NCBI GenBank assembly: GCA_017992475.1
Contig: JAGOOO010000002.1
Coordinates: 62,001-126,000, forward strand
Length of the DNA: 64,000 nucleotides
Origin: Caldisericia bacterium
GTDB taxonomy: Bacteria; Caldisericota; Caldisericia; JAAYUI01
Reading direction: 5' to 3'
Shown here in pieces: positions 60,047 to 64,000 of the stretch. Both the position numbers and the translations under genes were made by a program. Position 1 is the first letter of the stretch; every line of letters starts with the position of its first letter. The notes beneath the pieces are model-generated. The model was not told the origin of the DNA, did no database searches, and saw only the letters and a program-made list of their open reading frames with translations.

Positions 60047-62636
60047 TGGCTATCCTCCTGGCAAGTTCTAATTCCTGTATATATCCAGAAACCAGCCCAG
60101 CCACTTTTTGTTCCAGGACCTGGTCGATGATGGCCTTGAAGTTTTTTGTCTTCTTTAGCCCGTTTGAAATGAGGTCCTCTCCGGTTATTTCAAGCCTGAT
60201 ATTGCGTATTTTACCCACCAGGTCGAGGTTTTTCAAGTTTTCAGGCAGTTTGCCACCCATGCAGGCAAAGACAACCGCAGAATCATTGAGGTTTTTTAGC
60301 GACCTGAATATCTCCAGGCGATCACCCCTGCCAATTGCCTGGGAGAGCACCAGAGAACCTTCCTTGGATACTTCAACTGTGTCAATGAATTTGCCAGACA
60401 TTCTTATTCTTGAGAGGCACTCCCTCAGTGCGCCCTTGTCAATTGCCATCCCGAGAACAAGGCACCTCAGGACCCTCAAATCGGGCTTGAAGCCTTTTCT
60501 TGCGGCAATTGCTGCTAGCCTGTCAGCCTTGAGAAGGAGCTGGTGGAGGCCATCCGGCAACTGCCCAAAGATGACCGTGAGTCCGTCCATCTGCTCCAGA
60601 AGGTAGAGCATTTCGGAACCCTTTTCGTGCCTTAGTATCTTTTCAAACTCCTGTGCCGTCCTCTCATTCTTGGCTGTGGCAAGGAGGCCGGTCTTTATGG
60701 CGTCTACCGCGAGACGCTTTGTCTCTTTTTCCAGCGTAAAGTTCAATATTTTTGAATAGTATGCGGCCCTCAGAATCCTGGTTGGGTCTTCTACAAAAGA
60801 GAGATTATGCAAAACTCTTACTTTCTTCGTTGCTATGTCGTCGAACCCTCCGCAATAATCGAGGATTTTGTCCTTGTTTGGGCCATTGAGCGAGAGGGCG
60901 AGGGCGTTTATTGTAAAATCTCTTCTCATCAGGTCTTCCCTGATTGAGCTCTGGATCACATTCGGATACGCACCAGGTTCGGTGTAGTATTCTGTCCTTG
61001 CCGTGGCAAAATCGTATTGTATCCCATCCAGCAGCATTCTTGCCGTGCCGAACCTCTCATGGGTCGTTATTTTACCACCCAATTCCTCTGCAGCTGATTT
61101 AGCAAGATTGACTGCATCACCCTCTACAAGGATGTCCAGATCGGTAGGCTCTTTGTCCATGATGCTGTCCCTTACGGCGCCACCAACGAGATAGAGGTTG
61201 TGTCCCAGTTCGTTGGCTATCCTCACAAATACGTCTATTTTTTCCTGAATGCTGGCTGGCACCTTTTGCTGGAGCTCTCTAGTTTGGGTTTTGTCGATGA
61301 ATGTTGGTGGAGGGAATGGCCCGATGTCTTGCCCCCTGTGCCAGAAAGAGGCCTTGAGGACGTCCGAACGGGTTACAATGCCAACTACCCTACCACTTGA
61401 GACAACTGGCAATCTTCCAAGCGACTTCTTCATCATGAGTCTTCTGGCTTCAACGATGGACGCACCTGCATCTATTGTAACAACGTTTGTTGTCATGTAA
61501 CGCTTGACCGGCCTGTGCTGGTATTCGTCGGGGACTCTGTCCAGGTCGCGCCTTGTGATGATCCCTATCAACCTGTCTTCATTGACGACAGGCAGCCCGC
61601 CATGTCCAAATCTTTGCACCTGTTTTAGTGCTTCACTTACCGGTACCTCTGGGCCAACGGTTTTGACCGGTGAGCTCATGATCGAAGTGATTGTTGGCGG
61701 TGGGACAATTTCTTCTTCGCAGACTTTTCTGATTCTGTAGAATGCAAGTTTTGGGTCGAGCTCACCTTTTATTTTTGCGGCCGATGCAGTTTTATGGCCA
61801 CCCCCGCCAAAATGGCTAAGCACCTTTGCGGAGTCAACCAGCCTGTCATCAAGCGACCTGCCCACAAAATATGTGTTTCCGGTCATGGAGCAGGCCGTAA
61901 ATATTGCGTCTGCCTCAACCAGGTCAAAGAGCTTGTGGGTTATGAAAGCGAGATTTTCAACATAATCCTTGTATTTGACGCATGAAATGGCGATAAGGAT
62001 GCCGCCCATCGGGACAACCTCAATATTGTCCAGGAATTGCTTGAGTATGTCTTTTCCTCGCTGGTCCAGCGCAGTAGAGAGAAATCTCCTGACGACCTGG
62101 AGGCTTGCACCAAGCGACAGCAGGTATGCCGCGACCTCAAGGTCCTGCGGGGTTGTTGTCGGCGATATGAGGTTGGCGGTGTCCTCATAGACACCTGTCA
62201 GCATGACGGTCGCTTCCTGGGGTGAAATGTAAACTTTTCTAAGTTTGAGAAGGGGCAGGAGCATCGTAGTGGTTGATCCGACCTCTTTTTGGACGAGCCT
62301 GCAATTGGCGTGTCCCCTTGAGGCCGTGTGATGGTCAAAAATAATACAACGCTGGAGATTTTTGAAACTTGCCACAAAATCCCAGACTTTTTTTGAAGGC
62401 CTGGTGTCAACAATAAAAAGTTCCCTTATTGAATCAGGGTCGTACTCCTCAAAGTCTTCGAGCCTTATGAAGTCCTTGTATATACCCAGAAACATCTGGA
62501 CTGGTCTCTCTACTCCGGAAATTTTTACAGGAATCACCCCTGGGTACAGCTTTGATATGCAAAGGGAGGCCGCCAGAGCATCGAAGTCTATGGACGACAG
62601 GCATGTGACGATTCTGGATGTTGTTTTTTTGGCCAT
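60039..62636 (-). CDS. DHH phosphoesterase-CBS-tRNA nucleotidyltransferase fusion (CCA-adding type)
   Basis: Residues ~1-310 form a DHH/DHHA1 phosphoesterase (DFDALAAS, FIVDTRP, FDHHTAS, SHFGGGGHKTASAA). Two CBS domains follow (~320-440; IMSSPVKTVGPEVPVSEAL, YMTTNVVTIDAGASIVEA). The class II nucleotidyltransferase comes next (LYLVGGAVRDSIMDKEPTDLDILVEGD, RRDFTINALALSL, FVEDPTRILRAAYY) with a helical tail. This architecture is known from CCA- or A-adding enzymes. ATG 62636 (MAKKTTSRIVTCLSS) is nine bases after a -10; the TTG at 62672 is the first base set of the -35 and is rejected. Confidence 0.9.
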   Translation of the reverse strand: MAKKTTSRIVTCLSSIDFDALAASLCISKLYPGVIPVKISGVERPVQMFLGIYKDFIRLEDFEEYDPDSIRELFIVDTRPSKKVWDFVASFKNLQRCIIFDHHTASRGHANCRLVQKEVGSTTTMLLPLLKLRKVYISPQEATVMLTGVYEDTANLISPTTTPQDLEVAAYLLSLGASLQVVRRFLSTALDQRGKDILKQFLDNIEVVPMGGILIAISCVKYKDYVENLAFITHKLFDLVEADAIFTACSMTGNTYFVGRSLDDRLVDSAKVLSHFGGGGHKTASAAKIKGELDPKLAFYRIRKVCEEEIVPPPTITSIMSSPVKTVGPEVPVSEALKQVQRFGHGGLPVVNEDRLIGIITRRDLDRVPDEYQHRPVKRYMTTNVVTIDAGASIVEARRLMMKKSLGRLPVVSSGRVVGIVTRSDVLKASFWHRGQDIGPFPPPTFIDKTQTRELQQKVPASIQEKIDVFVRIANELGHNLYLVGGAVRDSIMDKEPTDLDILVEGDAVNLAKSAAEELGGKITTHERFGTARMLLDGIQYDFATARTEYYTEPGAYPNVIQSSIREDLMRRDFTINALALSLNGPNKDKILDYCGGFDDIATKKVRVLHNLSFVEDPTRILRAAYYSKILNFTLEKETKRLAVDAIKTGLLATAKNERTAQEFEKILRHEKGSEMLYLLEQMDGLTVIFGQLPDGLHQLLLKADRLAAIAARKGFKPDLRVLRCLVLGMAIDKGALRECLSRIRMSGKFIDTVEVSKEGSLVLSQAIGRGDRLEIFRSLKNLNDSAVVFACMGGKLPENLKNLDLVGKIRNIRLEITGEDLISNGLKKTKNFKAIIDQVLEQKVAGLVSGYIQELELARRIASE

Positions 62637-62645
62637 CAATGCGAG

Positions 62646-62672
62646 ATTACACTCACGGTTCCTAGCTGTCAA
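62646..62672 (-). promoter_or_regulatory. Leaderless-type promoter of the DHH-CBS-nucleotidyltransferase gene
   Basis: On the minus strand TTGACA (62672-62667), 15 bp, TGTAAT (62651-62646), then nine bases to the ATG. Confidence 0.6.
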
Positions 62673-62676
62673 TTAC

Positions 62677-62704
62677 TTGAACAAACTTTACCATCAGATA
62701 TATT
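62677..62704 (+). promoter_or_regulatory. Promoter of the archaeal-type aspartyl/asparaginyl-tRNA ligase gene
   Basis: TTGAAC (62677-62682), 16 bp, TATATT (62699-62704). GGAAAGGA (62711-62718) lies at the expected transcript start, giving a very short leader with a Shine-Dalgarno. Confidence 0.6.
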
Positions 62705-62724
62705 GTTTGCGGAAAGGACCGGAC

Positions 62725-64000
62725 ATGAGAATACTTGCAAAAGACGCAGTCAACCATATTGGCGAAGAAATAACGCTTGAAGGCTGGATACACAATCTCA
62801 GGGAGCTCCCCGAATTCAGCTTCATTGTTTTGAGAGACAGAACGGGAACTGTACAGGGGATCCTTGAAAATCCCGACTTTGAGGTCCCGCAAATTGGAAA
62901 CGAATATGTGATAAGGATGAAGGGCAATTGCGTAAAATCCGAAATCGCAAAGGCAGGTTTTGAGATAAAAGTAACCGGAATTGAAGTCCTCTCAAAAGTT
63001 GTTGATGAATTGCCCACCCAGATCAACAAGAAAAATCCGGTTGAGCATCTGGACAGGCTCCTTGATTACAGGTATTTTTCACTCAGACACCCAAAGCTTG
63101 CCGCAGTTTTCAAAGTACAATCCTGCATATCAAGAGGATTCAGGGAGTACCTTTCTTCGCAAGAATTTACCGAAATACACACACCGAAAATTGTTGCCTC
63201 TGGGACCGAGGGTGGCGCAAACCTCTTCAAGGTGGACTATTTTGGCCGTCCGGCATATCTGGCCCAGTCGCCGCAATTCTACAAACAGATGATGGTTGGC
63301 GTGTTTGAGAGGGTTTTTGAGGTTGCCCCAGTCTTCAGGGCAGAACCACACAACACCAGCAGGCACGTCAACGAATACACGTCCCTTGATTTCGAGATGG
63401 GCTACATCAAGGACGAGAATGACATAATGGACATGGAAGAGGCAGTTCTCCAGTATGTTGTAGGGCTGGTCAATGAAACATGCCAGGCCGAACTGGAACT
63501 GCTTGGCGCCAAAGTCTCAATCCCCTCCAAAATTCCGAGGATGAGGATGACAGAGGTACATGAAATCCTTGAAAAGAAATACAAAATAAAGTATCCGCAA
63601 GGATTTGACATCGATCCTGAGGGCGAAAGGGCCATTTGCGAGTATGTCCAGAAAGAAACTGGCTCGGAGTTTGTTTTCATTGATGGCTACCCGATCGAGG
63701 CAAGGCCAATGTATACAATGCCTGACCTGGAGCACCCTGGTGACACAAGAGGGTTTGACCTCATCTACAGGGGCATGGAAATAACAACTGGTGGCCAGAG
63801 GATACACGGGTTTGACATGCTGGTGGACAACATCCGCAAATTCAAGTGCAATCCCGATGACTTTACCTTCTATACCGACGTGTTCAAATATGGCATGCCG
63901 CCGCATGGAGGGTTGGCAATCGGACTGGAGAGGATAACCTGCCAGATGCTCGGACTGAAAAACATAAGGGAGGGGACGCTCTTCCCAAGGGACCTGGACA
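62725..64000 (+). CDS. aspS: Archaeal-type aspartate (or aspartate/asparagine) tRNA ligase, 3' end beyond window
   Basis: About 425 residues are visible, nearly the whole protein. An OB-fold anticodon domain (LEGWIHNLRELPEFSFIVLRDRTG) precedes the class II core: FTEIHTPKIVASGTEGGANLF, AQSPQFYKQMM, RAEPHNTSRHVNEYTSLDFEMGY and GGLAIGLERI near the edge. It lacks the ~100-residue GAD insertion of bacterial AspRS and matches the short archaeal/eukaryal form, often non-discriminating in bacteria that use GatCAB. An AsnRS identity is less likely but not excluded. Confidence 0.9.
   Translation, partial: MRILAKDAVNHIGEEITLEGWIHNLRELPEFSFIVLRDRTGTVQGILENPDFEVPQIGNEYVIRMKGNCVKSEIAKAGFEIKVTGIEVLSKVVDELPTQINKKNPVEHLDRLLDYRYFSLRHPKLAAVFKVQSCISRGFREYLSSQEFTEIHTPKIVASGTEGGANLFKVDYFGRPAYLAQSPQFYKQMMVGVFERVFEVAPVFRAEPHNTSRHVNEYTSLDFEMGYIKDENDIMDMEEAVLQYVVGLVNETCQAELELLGAKVSIPSKIPRMRMTEVHEILEKKYKIKYPQGFDIDPEGERAICEYVQKETGSEFVFIDGYPIEARPMYTMPDLEHPGDTRGFDLIYRGMEITTGGQRIHGFDMLVDNIRKFKCNPDDFTFYTDVFKYGMPPHGGLAIGLERITCQMLGLKNIREGTLFPRDLD

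Noticed and set aside
62637-62672. Extended N-terminus of the DHH-CBS fusion
   Set aside because: The TTG and following codons are the promoter itself; the homologous sequence begins at 62636.

Overview
The window looks like a strictly anaerobic bacterium of moderate GC content. Markers of anaerobic, ferredoxin-based metabolism are a complete group 3c [NiFe]-hydrogenase/heterodisulfide reductase set (hdrCB, hdrA, mvhDGA), two 2-oxoacid:ferredoxin oxidoreductases (four-subunit POR type and three-subunit VOR type), 6-phosphofructokinase, cofactor-independent phosphoglycerate mutase and a serine-synthesis operon. Bacterial housekeeping genes (dnaB, minDE, scpAB, trpS, pth) rule out an archaeon, although the AspRS/AsnRS-like enzyme at the right end is of the archaeal type. 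I do not assign a phylum.

Layout. 1-4.5 kb: minus-strand operon of a methyltransferase, a DUF4091 secreted protein with a copper-amine-oxidase-like domain, and a GAF/PAS sensor cut by the window edge. 4.5-8.8 kb: dnaB, then a tightly overlapping ECF sigma factor module. 8.8-20.4 kb: a ten-gene minus-strand hydrogenase/Hdr operon plus one unknown gene downstream. 20.6-29.5 kb: two small genes, then an eight-gene minus-strand operon from a haem-binding lipoprotein through VOR to pfkA. 29.7-34.2 kb: a PQQ-propeller lipoprotein, a TrkA-like protein, a SCIFF-like peptide with its radical SAM maturase, and pspA with a membrane partner. 34.3-38.5 kb: a heterodimeric ABC exporter followed by degenerate repeats. 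38.7-45 kb: POR, sirtuin, FecR-like protein, Mrr nuclease, pth. 45-49.4 kb: serine operon and a structured intergenic region. 49.5-54.4 kb: three tRNAs, a short segment bounded by inverted repeats, and four related multi-pass membrane proteins. 54.4-64 kb: gpmI, minDE, and a group running DHH-CBS-nucleotidyltransferase, S2P-like, trpS, scpA, scpB, with the tRNA ligase diverging from it.

Most original points. (1) A divergent SCIFF ribosomal peptide with its maturase, where the cysteine expected to form the thioether is alanine and the maturase reading frame has no AUG at its conserved N-terminus. (2) A repeated promoter architecture (TTGNNN, 15-17 bp, TANNNT-like) placed so close to the start codon that several mRNAs should be leaderless. 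(3) Two membrane-protease homologues that have lost their catalytic residues. (4) A perfect 15-bp palindrome that carries symmetric promoters between pspA and an ABC exporter. (5) A three-way-junction-like intergenic structure and a 253-bp segment bounded by inverted repeats next to tRNA-Gly.
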